This document shows, one piece after another, positions 7,305 to 16,007 of a stretch of DNA of 64,000 nucleotides. Each line of letters begins with the position of its first letter. The stretch's first letter is position 1. Position numbers and translations under genes: made by a program. The notes under the pieces were generated by a model. It was not told the origin of the DNA, did not search any database, and saw only the letters and a program-made list of their open reading frames with translations. This DNA comes from DASQGA01 sp963762085 (GTDB lineage Bacteria; Actinomycetota; Thermoleophilia; Gaiellales; Gaiellaceae): contig CAVXJD010000002.1 of the NCBI GenBank assembly GCA_963762085.1, positions 1 to 64,000 on the forward strand, in the 5' to 3' direction.

Positions 7305-9251
7305 TCAGCGAGGGATCTGCGAGAGGTCGCCGAGCGCGCCCACCGCGTCCCGGACGTCCAGGAGCAGGCGCAGGCGGTTCGCCCGGACGGCCTCGTCCTC
7401 GGCCATCACGTGCACCTCGTCGAAGAACCGGTCGACCGGCGGGCCGAGCTCGGACGCCGCTTCGAGTGCGGCGCCGAACTCGCGCGCCTGCACAGCGGCG
7501 TCGATCCGCGGCCCGGCTTCCCCCAGCGTCTCGAGGAGTGCCCGTTCGGCAGGCTCTGCGACCAGGCCGGGATCGATGGCCGGCGCAGCCCCGGCTGCCT
7601 TGCCGGCAAGGCTGTTCGCCCTGTCGAAGGCCGTGTATGCGTAGGCGAAAGCCTGCGACCCCGCCTCTCCCGCCAGCGACTGGGCCAGGCGCGCCACGGC
7701 GCCCAGCTCGGTCAAGGACGAGCGTCTGGCCGCGCGCACGAACTCGACCGGAACGTCGAGGAGCCCCTCCAGGCGTTCGAGAACGAACTCGGGCACGTCG
7801 GAGGCGTCCTCGGTTACCGCCGCACCCTGTTCGGTCAGGAGCTCGAGATCCCGGGCGACCAATCCCGCCAGATCGATCTCCAGCTCGCCATCGACCGCGA
7901 GGCGGGAGAGCCCGATCGCAGCCCGGCGCAGCCCGTACGGGTCGCGTGAGCCCCTCGGGCGTTCTCCGAGTGCGAAGGCGACGGTGAGGTTGTCGATCTT
8001 GTCGGCCGCGGAGAGCACCCGCCCGGCTGCCGTCTCCGGCAGCGGCCCGCCTGCCTGGTCCGGGAGGTAGTGCTCGGCGATGGCTGCAGCAACGCCCTCC
8101 GGCACTCCAGCGAGGCGGGCGTACTCCCCGCCGATGAACCCCTCGAGCTCAGGGAACTCGTGCACCATCGTCGAGGCCTGGTCGGCCTTGGCCAGGCGGG
8201 CGGCCTCACCGGACGCCTCGCCGCCCCCCAGGAGGTCGCAGAGCTCACGGAGTCTGACGGCCTTGTCGGCGAACGTGCCCGCCCGCGCGTGGAACGTGAT
8301 CGAGTCGAGCTGCTCCGCCATGGCTTCGATCCCCACCTCGACGTCCCGCTCGTAGGAGAACCGCGCATCGTCGAGGCGTCCCTCTAGCACGCGCTCGTTC
8401 CCGCTCCGGACGACATCGGGGTCGCCGCCGTTCGCGACGAAGGCGAAGCGCGCGTCGCCGAGCGGGAAGTAACGCTGGTGGGACTGCATCGCGGTCACGA
8501 TCACGCGCTCGGGCAGGTCGAGGAAGCGCTCGTCGAAGGTCCCCTCGAGAACGAGCGGCGACTCGACGAGATACACGACCTCCTGCAGGACCCCGCCCGG
8601 GTCCTGCCACTCACCGGTTGCGTCGAGGCCCTCGACGATCAGCCGGCGGCGCTCCGCCGAGTCGGGCTCCACCTGCGCCTTGCGTAGGACCTTCTCGTAA
8701 GCAGAGGCCTCAGGTATCTCGACCGTGGCGGCGGCGAAGCGATGGCCGTAGGAGACGCTGCCCGAGGGGATCGCCTCCGGGCCGACCTCGATCGTCTCTG
8801 CATCCAGCTTCGCGCAGATCCAGCGGATCGGCCGCGGAAAGCGGAGGTCGAGCTCGCGGTCCCAGGTCATGGTCTTGCCGGCGCCGAGGCCTCCCACGAC
8901 CTGCCAGAGCCTTTCGCCGAGAGGGGGCGCCGACGGACGGCCCCAGACGTAGTCGTCGCGAACCGTGAGCTCGTCGACGCCGAGGCCGAGGCCCCGCGCA
9001 AACCCTTCCGCCGCCTTGGTCGGCTTGTCGTCTTTGAAGGCAATCCCGACCCCGGGCCCTCGCTTTTCCTCGCCCGCTGCGTCCGGCTCGAAGCCCTCGA
9101 CGAGAAGAGCGAGTCGCCTGGGCCCGACCAGCACCTTGCCCTCGCCGCCGCCGAAGGCAGGAAGCCACCGGTCGCGAAGCTCTCCCTCGGCCCACCTACA
9201 GAACGCCGCGGGGAGCTCCTCGCAGCCGATCTCAAGCAGCAGCGTGCTCAA
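7305..9251 (-). CDS. glyS: Glycyl-tRNA synthetase beta subunit
   Basis: A 648-residue protein with the family N-terminus 'LLLEIGCEELPAAF', internal 'MQSHQRYF' and 'LSAADKIDNL', and a C-terminal helical anticodon-binding region. With GlyQ it forms the alpha2beta2 enzyme; the beta subunit binds tRNA-Gly. The start chosen is a TTG that gives the canonical STLLLEIGCEELP start and overlaps glyQ by 20 bp. An ATG 18 codons upstream would add residues not usual for the family. Many actinobacteria use the single-chain enzyme instead, so the two-subunit form is a lineage hint. Confidence 0.95.
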   Translation of the reverse strand: MSTLLLEIGCEELPAAFCRWAEGELRDRWLPAFGGGEGKVLVGPRRLALLVEGFEPDAAGEEKRGPGVGIAFKDDKPTKAAEGFARGLGLGVDELTVRDDYVWGRPSAPPLGERLWQVVGGLGAGKTMTWDRELDLRFPRPIRWICAKLDAETIEVGPEAIPSGSVSYGHRFAAATVEIPEASAYEKVLRKAQVEPDSAERRRLIVEGLDATGEWQDPGGVLQEVVYLVESPLVLEGTFDERFLDLPERVIVTAMQSHQRYFPLGDARFAFVANGGDPDVVRSGNERVLEGRLDDARFSYERDVEVGIEAMAEQLDSITFHARAGTFADKAVRLRELCDLLGGGEASGEAARLAKADQASTMVHEFPELEGFIGGEYARLAGVPEGVAAAIAEHYLPDQAGGPLPETAAGRVLSAADKIDNLTVAFALGERPRGSRDPYGLRRAAIGLSRLAVDGELEIDLAGLVARDLELLTEQGAAVTEDASDVPEFVLERLEGLLDVPVEFVRAARRSSLTELGAVARLAQSLAGEAGSQAFAYAYTAFDRANSLAGKAAGAAPAIDPGLVAEPAERALLETLGEAGPRIDAAVQAREFGAALEAASELGPPVDRFFDEVHVMAEDEAVRANRLRLLLDVRDAVGALGDLSQIPR

Positions 9252-10107
9252 GGGGCGGGTGTCGCTGCTCGAGGTATGCCTGCGCGACGCGGCGGGCGAG
9301 AGCACGGACGCGGCCGATGTAGCCGGCCCGCTCCGTCACGGAGATCGCCCCGCGTGCATCGAGCAAGTTGAAGGTGTGGGAGCACTTGAGAACCTGGTCG
9401 TAGGCCGGAATCGGAAGCTCTCGTTCGAGGAGGTGTCGGCACTCGGCCTCGTGCTCGTCGAAGCGGCGCGTGAGGATGTCGACGGGAGCCTCCTCGAAGT
9501 TGTAGACCGACCACTGCCGCTCGTTTTCTCGGTAGACGTCCCCCCAGGTCACCCCGGGCGCCCACACGAGGTCGAATGCGGTCTGCTTGCTCTGGAGAAA
9601 CAGTGCGAGCCGTTCGAGCCCGTACGTGATCTCCGCGGGGATCAGATCGAGCTCGAGGCCGCCCCACTGCTGGAAGTATGTGAACTGGGTCACCTCCATG
9701 CCGTCGATCCAGACTTCCCAGCCGAGACCCCAGGCGCCGAGGGTCGGCCCTTCCCAATCGTCCTCGACGAGGCGAACGTCATGCTTCGTCGTGTCGATGC
9801 CGAGTGCCCGCAGCGACTCGAAGTAGACATCGAGGACGTCCTCGGGCGCAGGCTTCAGAAGCACCTGGTACTGGAAGTAATGCTGGAATCGGTACGGGTT
9901 CTCGCCGTAGCGTCCGTCCGAAGGCCGTATGGAGGGCTCGACGTACGCGGTCTTCCACGGATCGGGCCCGAGGGAGCGGAGGAACGTCGCCGGATTGAAC
10001 GTTCCCGCACCCACCTCGGTGTGGTATGGCTGAAGGAGGACGCAGCCCTGGTCGGCCCAATAGCGCTCCAGGGTCAGGATCGTCTCCTGGTAGGTCGGTA
10101 CGCCCAC
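9232..10107 (-). CDS. glyQ: Glycyl-tRNA synthetase alpha subunit
   Basis: A 291-residue class II synthetase subunit, full length. It shows 'GAGTFNPATFLR', 'YVEPSIRPSDGRYGENP', 'QYQVLLKP' and 'CSHTFNLLDARGAISV', which together hold the glycine- and ATP-binding catalytic core. It lies between recO and glyS and overlaps glyS. The gap to recO is only 18 bp, so there is no room for a T-box or other leader; expression probably depends on the recO promoter. Confidence 0.97.
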   Translation of the reverse strand: MGVPTYQETILTLERYWADQGCVLLQPYHTEVGAGTFNPATFLRSLGPDPWKTAYVEPSIRPSDGRYGENPYRFQHYFQYQVLLKPAPEDVLDVYFESLRALGIDTTKHDVRLVEDDWEGPTLGAWGLGWEVWIDGMEVTQFTYFQQWGGLELDLIPAEITYGLERLALFLQSKQTAFDLVWAPGVTWGDVYRENERQWSVYNFEEAPVDILTRRFDEHEAECRHLLERELPIPAYDQVLKCSHTFNLLDARGAISVTERAGYIGRVRALARRVAQAYLEQRHPPLEHAAA

Positions 10108-10125
10108 GAGGAGTGATCCTACGGT

Positions 10126-10872
10126 TCAGGCCCGCTGGGCCAGGGTGCGGAGGCGAAAGCCGCCGTGGAACTCGTATGACGACTCGATCACGCGCAGGCA
10201 CTCACGCAGGCCGCGCGGCGTCGCCCCGGCTGTCACCGCCTCGGAGAGTGGCCGCTCGAGCAAGCCCCGCATCCCCTCGAAGCCTTCGGCCGAGATCGGG
10301 ATCGAGCCGGCTTCGCAGGAGGCGCAGACGGCTCCGCCCGCCTGCGGCGAGAACCCGACGAGGCCCGCCTCCTCTCCGCAGGCGGCACAGCCGGCGAGGT
10401 GCGGGAGGTAGCCGGCCAGCCAGAGGAGCTTCAGCTGAAAGGAGAGAACGAGCGGGTCGAGCGAAGGTTGGGCGGGGAGCCGCGCCTCGACGGCGTCCAG
10501 CAGGTCGAGAAATCGAGTCAGGGCGTGGAAAGCGCGGGCGTTCGTGTCTCCCTCGAGGAAGAGCCGCAGCACCGCCTCGAGGCCGATGTGACCGACGGCG
10601 AGCCGGTAGCCGTCGGTGCGGCTCAGATCGTGCGGGCGGATGAGATCGACGCCGGTCACGGTGTGGAGCTCCCCCCTCCCCTCGTGCAGCATCGCCTCGA
10701 CGTGGCTGAAGGGCTCGAGTCGGCCTCCGAAGCGCGATTTCGTCTTGCGTGCGCCCTTCGCGATCGCCCCGGCGCGGCCCCGCTCGAGCGTGAAGAGATG
10801 GAGCACACGATCGGCCTCGCCGTAGCGAATCGACCGCAGGACGACGGCCTCGGTCTTCCACGAGCGCGGCAC
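10126..10872 (-). CDS. recO: DNA repair protein RecO
   Basis: A 248-residue protein of normal length. The N-terminal OB fold begins 'SWKTEAVVLRSIRYGEADRVL', and the C-terminal part carries a four-Cys zinc site (CAACGEE and CASC). RecO loads RecA onto SSB-coated DNA with RecR in gap repair. I chose the GTG start because it gives the canonical N-terminus and lies seven bases after a clean -10 element. It is followed by glyQ and glyS on the same strand. Confidence 0.92.
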   Translation of the reverse strand: MPRSWKTEAVVLRSIRYGEADRVLHLFTLERGRAGAIAKGARKTKSRFGGRLEPFSHVEAMLHEGRGELHTVTGVDLIRPHDLSRTDGYRLAVGHIGLEAVLRLFLEGDTNARAFHALTRFLDLLDAVEARLPAQPSLDPLVLSFQLKLLWLAGYLPHLAGCAACGEEAGLVGFSPQAGGAVCASCEAGSIPISAEGFEGMRGLLERPLSEAVTAGATPRGLRECLRVIESSYEFHGGFRLRTLAQRA

Positions 10873-10885
10873 CTTCGCAAGTCTA
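10873..10885 (-). promoter_or_regulatory. Leaderless promoter of recO
   Basis: On the minus strand TAGACT (10880-10885) is followed by exactly seven bases and then the GTG start, the layout expected when transcription begins at the start codon. No Shine-Dalgarno sequence is present. Confidence 0.6.
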
Positions 10886-10932
10886 GACAGCAGGTGGGAA
10901 GACAACCGCACCTGGGTACGTTGAAAGTCAGG

Positions 10933-11184
10933 ATGGCACGAATCGAGATGTACACGACTGCCTGGTGCGGCTACTGCCACCGGGCAAAGGCGCTCCTGAG
11001 CCAGAAGGGTCTCGCCTACGAGGAGATCCGGGTCGACGATCAGCCTGACTTCCGGGCGCGCCTCCAGGAGCGGACCGGCGGCTGGACCGTTCCCCAGATC
11101 GTCATCGACGACCGCCCGATCGGCGGCTACACCGAGCTCTGGCAGCTCGACCGCGCCGGCCGCCTCGACGACCTCGCGGCCTAG
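10933..11184 (+). CDS. Glutaredoxin
   Basis: An 83-residue thioredoxin-fold protein with the active-site CGYC (Cys12, Cys15), the cis-Pro motif 'TVPQIVID' and the glutathione-contact 'GGYTEL', the arrangement of GrxC-type glutaredoxins. It should reduce disulfides or mixed disulfides in the cytoplasm. In actinobacteria the reductant may be mycothiol (a mycoredoxin); sequence alone does not decide this. The gene is divergent from recO across about 60 bp and is followed by an MFS transporter. Confidence 0.9.
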   Translation: MARIEMYTTAWCGYCHRAKALLSQKGLAYEEIRVDDQPDFRARLQERTGGWTVPQIVIDDRPIGGYTELWQLDRAGRLDDLAA

Positions 11185-11225
11185 CCTCCAGCTCCCGCCG
11201 ACGCCTCCCGATAGGCTCGCGCGCC

Positions 11226-12527
11226 GTGGCGGACGACCACCTTCCTCAGGACGAGCTGCCGCCGGGCGTCGACCGGCCCGGCCTACGCAGCCGCTTCGCG
11301 CGACTCGCGGTCGACACCCGCCCGTTGCGGGAGTCCAGGAACTTTCGCTTGCTCTGGACCGGGCAGGCGGTCTCCTACATCGGCAGCCAGATCACGCTGG
11401 TTGCGATCCCATTCCAGGTCTACGAGCTCACGGGCTCGACGCTCGCCGTCGGCCTGATCAGCCTGTTCGAGCTGGTGCCGCTCCTCGCATTTGCGCTCGT
11501 CGGCGGCACGATCGCAGATGCCACCGACCGGCGCCGCCTCATCCTCCTGACCGAAATCGGCTTCATGGTCGTCACGGGAGGGCTCGTGGTGAACGCGCTC
11601 CTCCCCGAGCCACGCGTCTGGATCCTCTACGTCCTCGCGGCGCTGAGCGTCGCCTGCTGGAGTCTCGGTGCTCCCGCGATGCGCTCGCTCGTCCCGCTGA
11701 TTGTCACCGAAGAGCAGATTCCGGCGGCGATGGCGCTCGAGGGCATCTACGGCAACCTCGGCGCGGTCGCGGGGCCGGCCCTCGGCGGCATCTTGATCGC
11801 GGTAATCGGACTTCCACTCACCTACGGGCTCGACGTCCTGACGTTCGCCGCTTCGCTCGCGACCGTGTGGGCGCTTCCGAGCTTCCCGCCCGTTCACGAC
11901 GCGGATCGGGCCGGGCTGAGGTCGATGCTCGAGGGACTCCGCTTCGTGCGAAACCGGAAGATCCTGCTCGCGATCTTCGTCGTCGACACGAACGCCATGG
12001 TTTTTGGGATGCCAAGTGCCCTCTTCCCCGCCGTCGCCGACCGCCAGTTCGACGCTGGAGCCGAAGTGGTCGGCTTCCTCTACGCGGCTCCCTACGCGGG
12101 CGCCCTGGTCGCCTCGCTGCTATCCGGTTGGATGGGACAGATTCACCGCCAGGGAGTCGCCGTGGCGGTGGCGGCTGCCTGCTGGGGGCTGGCGCTGATC
12201 GGTTTCGGCCTGGCGTCTGCGCTCTGGCTGGCGCTCTTCATGCTGGCCCTCGCCGGCGCCGCGGACATGATCAGCGCCATCTTCCGCAGCACGATCGTCT
12301 TCGCGGCCACACCGGAGGGAATGCGGGGCCGGATCCTCGGCATCGAGCTTGTGCAGGTGGCAGGCGCGCCGACGCTCGGGAATCTCGAGGCCGGGGTGGT
12401 CGCGGCGCTCACGAGCATCCGCACGTCGATCGTCTCGGGCGGGATCCTGTGCATCGCCGGCACTGTCCTTGCCTGCCTGGCCATCCCGCAGCTCCTTCGC
12501 TACGACTCGCGCGAGCCGGAGCGCTAG
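11226..12527 (+). CDS. MFS transporter, EntS-like (MFS_3) family
   Basis: A 433-residue integral membrane protein with twelve likely spans, starting with 'FRLLWTGQAVSYIGSQITLVAIPFQVY', which is typical of the enterobactin-exporter-like group. The loop motif 'GGTIADATDRRR' matches the conserved MFS loop between spans 2 and 3. Proteins of this group export small molecules or drugs; the substrate cannot be read from sequence. The GTG start gives a 30-residue cytoplasmic N-terminus. It converges on mutM with only one base between the stops. Confidence 0.88.
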   Translation: MADDHLPQDELPPGVDRPGLRSRFARLAVDTRPLRESRNFRLLWTGQAVSYIGSQITLVAIPFQVYELTGSTLAVGLISLFELVPLLAFALVGGTIADATDRRRLILLTEIGFMVVTGGLVVNALLPEPRVWILYVLAALSVACWSLGAPAMRSLVPLIVTEEQIPAAMALEGIYGNLGAVAGPALGGILIAVIGLPLTYGLDVLTFAASLATVWALPSFPPVHDADRAGLRSMLEGLRFVRNRKILLAIFVVDTNAMVFGMPSALFPAVADRQFDAGAEVVGFLYAAPYAGALVASLLSGWMGQIHRQGVAVAVAAACWGLALIGFGLASALWLALFMLALAGAADMISAIFRSTIVFAATPEGMRGRILGIELVQVAGAPTLGNLEAGVVAALTSIRTSIVSGGILCIAGTVLACLAIPQLLRYDSREPER

Positions 12528-12528
12528 C

Positions 12529-13350
12529 TCAGAACGTCTGGCAGTTACCGCAGAACCACGTGCCTCGCCCGCCGACCCGGATCTTCTCGATCGGCGCTCC
12601 GCACCTGTCACACGGCTTCCCCACCCGCCCGTAGACCTTGAAGGCATGCTGCATCCGGCCCTTGCGTCCCCGTGAGTCGCGGTAGTCGGAGAGCGTCGCC
12701 CCCTGGCGCTCGATGCCGCGGCGAAGGGCCTTGCGGACCGCTCCGCGCAACTCGGACACCTCCCCGAGCGTGAGCTCGCCGGCCGGTCGGAGCGGATGGA
12801 TCCGTGCGAACCAGAGCGCCTCGTCCGCGTAGATGTTCCCCACCCCCGCGACCGAGCGCTGATCGAGGAGCGCGGACTTGATGGGGGCGCGGCGCCCGGC
12901 GAGCGCCTTCGCGAAGGCGGCCGTTGTGAAGGCTCGCTCGAGCGGCTCGCCGCCGATTCTCCCATCGAGGTACTCCTCGAGCTCTCCCGGTTCCAGCAGG
13001 AGCCACGTCCCGAACCGGCGCACGTCGCGATAGGAGACGTCCGAGCCGTCGTCCAGGGTGACGAGCGCCCGCCGGTGCCGCTCCCCGTTCGCTTTGGCAG
13101 GGTGCTGGAAGCCGCCCGTCATGCGGAGGTGGACGACGAGATGGCGCCCACTCTCGAACTCGAAGATCAGGTACTTGCCGCGCCGGCGAAGGTCGCGGAC
13201 GACCTCGCCTTCGAGTGCCGACGCGACCAGTTCGGGAGGCTCGGGCCGGGTCAGCCGTGGATCGTCGATGGAGACCGATTCGAACCGGCGGCCGACGAGG
13301 CCGGGCGCCAGCCGCGAGCGGATCGTCTCGACTTCGGGAAGCTCGGGCAC
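12529..13350 (-). CDS. mutM: Formamidopyrimidine-DNA glycosylase
   Basis: A 273-residue Fpg/Nei family protein. The mature N-terminus PELPEVET supplies the catalytic Pro2 and Glu3. The H2TH region has 'AGVGNIYADEALW', and the C-terminal zinc finger uses Cys247, Cys250, Cys267 and Cys270. It removes 8-oxoguanine and formamidopyrimidines and nicks the abasic site. 'NIYADEALW' together with PELPE favours Fpg over Nei. It lies 30 bp downstream of deoA and probably shares its transcript. Confidence 0.95.
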   Translation of the reverse strand: MPELPEVETIRSRLAPGLVGRRFESVSIDDPRLTRPEPPELVASALEGEVVRDLRRRGKYLIFEFESGRHLVVHLRMTGGFQHPAKANGERHRRALVTLDDGSDVSYRDVRRFGTWLLLEPGELEEYLDGRIGGEPLERAFTTAAFAKALAGRRAPIKSALLDQRSVAGVGNIYADEALWFARIHPLRPAGELTLGEVSELRGAVRKALRRGIERQGATLSDYRDSRGRKGRMQHAFKVYGRVGKPCDRCGAPIEKIRVGGRGTWFCGNCQTF

Positions 13351-13380
13351 GGTCTCAGAGAGTAGCCCTGGACAGGAGCC

Positions 13381-14673
13381 CTAGCGCAGCACTTCGAGGA
13401 CGATCGGCACCTGAGCGGGCGCGGTGTCCGCGACCCGGTAACAGGCGGACACTTCTTCGACCGCTGCAGCTGCACTGCCCTCGTCCGCGGCATGGACTTC
13501 CGCCAGTGAGTCGCCCTCTTCGACCCTATCTCCGCGTTTCGCGCGGCAGACGACACCGACTCGGTGATCGATCGCGTCGTCCTTGGCCGCACGACCCGCG
13601 CCGAGGTGGAGAGCCGCGACGCCAACGGCCGTCGCCGCGATCCGCTCGACGTAACCGCTCCGCGGGGCGGGCACGGGTCGGACGACCGGTGCAACCGGGA
13701 GCTTTTCGAAACTCGGGTCGCCTCCCTGAACGCGGATCCAGGTCTGGTAGCGCTCGAGCGCGGCGCCGGAGGAGACTGCCTCTTCGGCCCGCCGGCGACC
13801 CTCCTCCGCGTCGACTCCAAGGTCGGAGAGGGCCAGGAGGTGGCCGCAGGCGCCGAACGTGAGTTCGGTGAGATCGCGCGGGCCCTCGCCGCGGAGCGTC
13901 TCGACGGCCTCTCGGACCTCAAGGGAGTTCCCGACCGCGCGGCCGAGGGGCTGATCCATGTCCGTTAGCTCGCAGACGACCTCGCGCCCTGCCTGGCGGC
14001 CGAGCTCGATCATCGCTTGTGCGAGCTCGCGCGCACGGTCGAGGCTCTTCATGAACGCACCGTCCCCAACCTTCACGTCCAGAACGATCGCGTCCGCGCC
14101 CGCGGCGATCTTCTTCGACATGATGCTGGAGGCGATCAGCGGGATCGAGTCCACGGTTGCGGTCACGTCCCGGAGTGCGTAGAGGCGCTTGTCGGCCGGG
14201 ACGAGATCGGCCGTCTGGCCGATGATCGCGACCCCGATCTCCCGCACCTGGCGGAGGAAAGCGTCCTGGTCGAGCTCGATTTCGAAGCCGGGAATCGATT
14301 CGAGCTTGTCGAGCGTCCCGCCCGTGTGCCCCAGGCCCCTGCCGCTGATCTTGGCGAAGGGGACGCCGCACGCGGCCACGATCGGCCCGATCACGATCGA
14401 AGCCTTGTCCCCGACCCCGCCGGTCGAATGCTTGTCGACAACGCGGCGACCCAGCGAGCTGAGATCGATCGTCTCCCCACTTGCCACCATCGCGTCGGTC
14501 AGAGCGTGGGTCTCGACTTCATTCAGCCCCCGGAAGAACACGGCCATCAGGAACGCGGACATCTGGTAGTCGGGTACCTCGTCCCGCACGTAGCCGAGGA
14601 CGAGCTCACGGACGTCCTCCGGCGCCAGCGCCTCACCGTCGCGCTTGCGCGCGATCAGCTCCGCGGCGCGCAT
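13381..14673 (-). CDS. deoA: Thymidine / pyrimidine-nucleoside phosphorylase
   Basis: A 430-residue protein of family length. It has the phosphate-binding 'KHSTGGVGDK' (81-90), 'MSGRGLGHTGGTLDKLE'-type motif (here KISGRGLGHTGGTL) and the C-terminal alpha/beta domain. It splits thymidine or other pyrimidine nucleosides with phosphate into base and (deoxy)ribose-1-phosphate. The product is the substrate of phosphopentomutase, encoded 10 bp upstream. I chose the internal ATG giving MRAAELIARKR; the longer frame overlaps deoB. Thymidine versus broader pyrimidine specificity is not resolved. Confidence 0.94.
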   Translation of the reverse strand: MRAAELIARKRDGEALAPEDVRELVLGYVRDEVPDYQMSAFLMAVFFRGLNEVETHALTDAMVASGETIDLSSLGRRVVDKHSTGGVGDKASIVIGPIVAACGVPFAKISGRGLGHTGGTLDKLESIPGFEIELDQDAFLRQVREIGVAIIGQTADLVPADKRLYALRDVTATVDSIPLIASSIMSKKIAAGADAIVLDVKVGDGAFMKSLDRARELAQAMIELGRQAGREVVCELTDMDQPLGRAVGNSLEVREAVETLRGEGPRDLTELTFGACGHLLALSDLGVDAEEGRRRAEEAVSSGAALERYQTWIRVQGGDPSFEKLPVAPVVRPVPAPRSGYVERIAATAVGVAALHLGAGRAAKDDAIDHRVGVVCRAKRGDRVEEGDSLAEVHAADEGSAAAAVEEVSACYRVADTAPAQVPIVLEVLR

Positions 14674-14683
14674 CAGGGAAGGT

Positions 14684-15850
14684 TCACGGCTCGAGGATCG
14701 GAGCGCCCGGTATGCCGCGAGGAGGAGCCTTGCCCCCGAACCACGCATTCACGGTCGCGCCCACGTCCGCGAACTCGCCGTTGTGGACCCGGCCCGCGGC
14801 GTTCTTACCCTCCACGTAGGCCACGAGCATCGCGTGCTCGCGGGAATGGTCGGTGGAGGGCGTGGTCGGGTCGCACCCGTGGTCGGATGTGATCACGAGG
14901 AGGTCGCCGGGCCGGAGCGCATCTAGGAGGTCCGCCAGACGGCGGTCGAAGTCCTGGAGGCAGCGGTGGAAGTTCTCCGGGTCGTTCCGGTGCCCCCAGA
15001 GCATGTCCGTCTCCACCAGGTTCGTAAAGATGATCCCGCCGTCGAGGCCGCGGAGGAGCTCTTCCGTGACCTTGATCCCTTCCCCGTTCGACTTCGTCGG
15101 GTTGGACTCGTCGATGTCGACCCCCGCGAAGATGTCGTGGATCTTCCCGACGCCGTGCACCTTTGCGCCCGCGTCGCGCGCGAGCGTCAGGTAGTTCGGC
15201 TGCTTCGGCTTGAGCGACCAGTCGTGGCGATTCGGCGTGCGAGTGTAGTTGCCCGGCTCCCCTTCGAACGGCCGCGCGATCACGCGCCCGACCGCATGGG
15301 GGCCGGTGAGGATCTCGCGGGCCACCCCGCTGGCCTCGTACAGCTCCTCGAGCGGAATCGTCTCCTCGTGGGCCGCGATCTGGAAGACCGAGTCCGCCGA
15401 CGTGTACACGATCCACTTGCCGGTCTGTTGATGCTCCTCGCCGAGCTCCTGGATGATCTCGGTACCGGACGCCGCCTTGTTCCCTAGGACGCCTCGCCCC
15501 GTGCGGTGCGCGAACTCCTCGATGATCGCCGAGGGAAAGCCGTGTGGATAGGTCGGCATCGCCACGGGAGTGATGATGCCCATGAGCTCCCAGTGGCCAG
15601 TGGTCGTGTCCTTGCCCTTCGACCGCTCTACGAGGCGGCCGGCCACCGCCGGGGCGCCCGGCTGGGGCGGGCAGCCCTCGAGCTCCTCGACGTTGCCGAG
15701 CCCGAGTGCCTCGAGATTCGGTAGATCGAGCCCGCCCACGGCGCGCGCGACATTCCCGAGGGTGTCCGAGCCCTCGTCCCCGTAGTCCCCGGCGTCGGGC
15801 AGCGCTCCCGCGCCGACCGCATCGAGCACGATCACGCACGCCCGCGGCAT
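14684..15850 (-). CDS. deoB: Phosphopentomutase
   Basis: A 388-residue alkaline-phosphatase-fold enzyme. The metal-site 'VIVLDAVGAG' opens the protein and 'TSDHGCDPTTPSTDHSRE' closes the metal cluster; Thr in 'GSDTLGN' is the phosphorylated nucleophile region. It interconverts (deoxy)ribose-1-phosphate and -5-phosphate, passing the product of DeoA into central metabolism. The ATG lies six bases after a TAGAAT element that overlaps the promoter of a divergent small membrane protein. Confidence 0.96.
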   Translation of the reverse strand: MPRACVIVLDAVGAGALPDAGDYGDEGSDTLGNVARAVGGLDLPNLEALGLGNVEELEGCPPQPGAPAVAGRLVERSKGKDTTTGHWELMGIITPVAMPTYPHGFPSAIIEEFAHRTGRGVLGNKAASGTEIIQELGEEHQQTGKWIVYTSADSVFQIAAHEETIPLEELYEASGVAREILTGPHAVGRVIARPFEGEPGNYTRTPNRHDWSLKPKQPNYLTLARDAGAKVHGVGKIHDIFAGVDIDESNPTKSNGEGIKVTEELLRGLDGGIIFTNLVETDMLWGHRNDPENFHRCLQDFDRRLADLLDALRPGDLLVITSDHGCDPTTPSTDHSREHAMLVAYVEGKNAAGRVHNGEFADVGATVNAWFGGKAPPRGIPGAPILEP

Positions 15851-15869
15851 GCGGCTATTCTAGGGCGGG
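15851..15869. promoter_or_regulatory. Overlapping divergent -10 elements (deoB and small membrane protein)
   Basis: The minus-strand TAGAAT (15857-15862) stands six bases before the deoB ATG. The plus-strand TATTCT (15856-15861) stands eight bases before the ATG of the small membrane protein. The two elements occupy the same seven base pairs, so only one RNA polymerase can open this site at a time. Confidence 0.55.
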
Positions 15870-16007
15870 ATGGACATCGTTCTTGGCATGCTCGGGATTC
15901 TCGTGTGGGTCGTCGTCGTGATCGCGCTCGCGATGGCGGTTACATGGGTGACGGTGAAGCTGTTCCCGGAGCGCAAGTCCGAAGACGCGCTTCCCAAGTC
16001 TTCTTAG
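15870..16007 (+). CDS. Small membrane protein, 45 aa
   Basis: The frame encodes a 45-residue peptide with one long hydrophobic span (about residues 3-31) and a charged tail ending KSEDALPKSS. A purine-rich GGGCGGG precedes the ATG directly, and a -10 element lies upstream. Its stop overlaps the alanine dehydrogenase stop on the other strand by three bases. I recognise no family. Its placement on a dedicated divergent promoter supports it being real. Confidence 0.6.
   Translation: MDIVLGMLGILVWVVVVIALAMAVTWVTVKLFPERKSEDALPKSS

Noticed and set aside
9990..10010. GAACGTTC as a possible SOS box
   Set aside because: It lacks the N4 spacer of a LexA site and lies inside glyQ.
10108..10125. T-box leader before glyQ
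   Set aside because: Only 18 bp separate glyQ from recO, so there is no space for a T-box.
13270..13290. GATTCGAACC as a possible tRNA T-loop
   Set aside because: It lies inside mutM and no acceptor stem or anticodon arm can be drawn around it.
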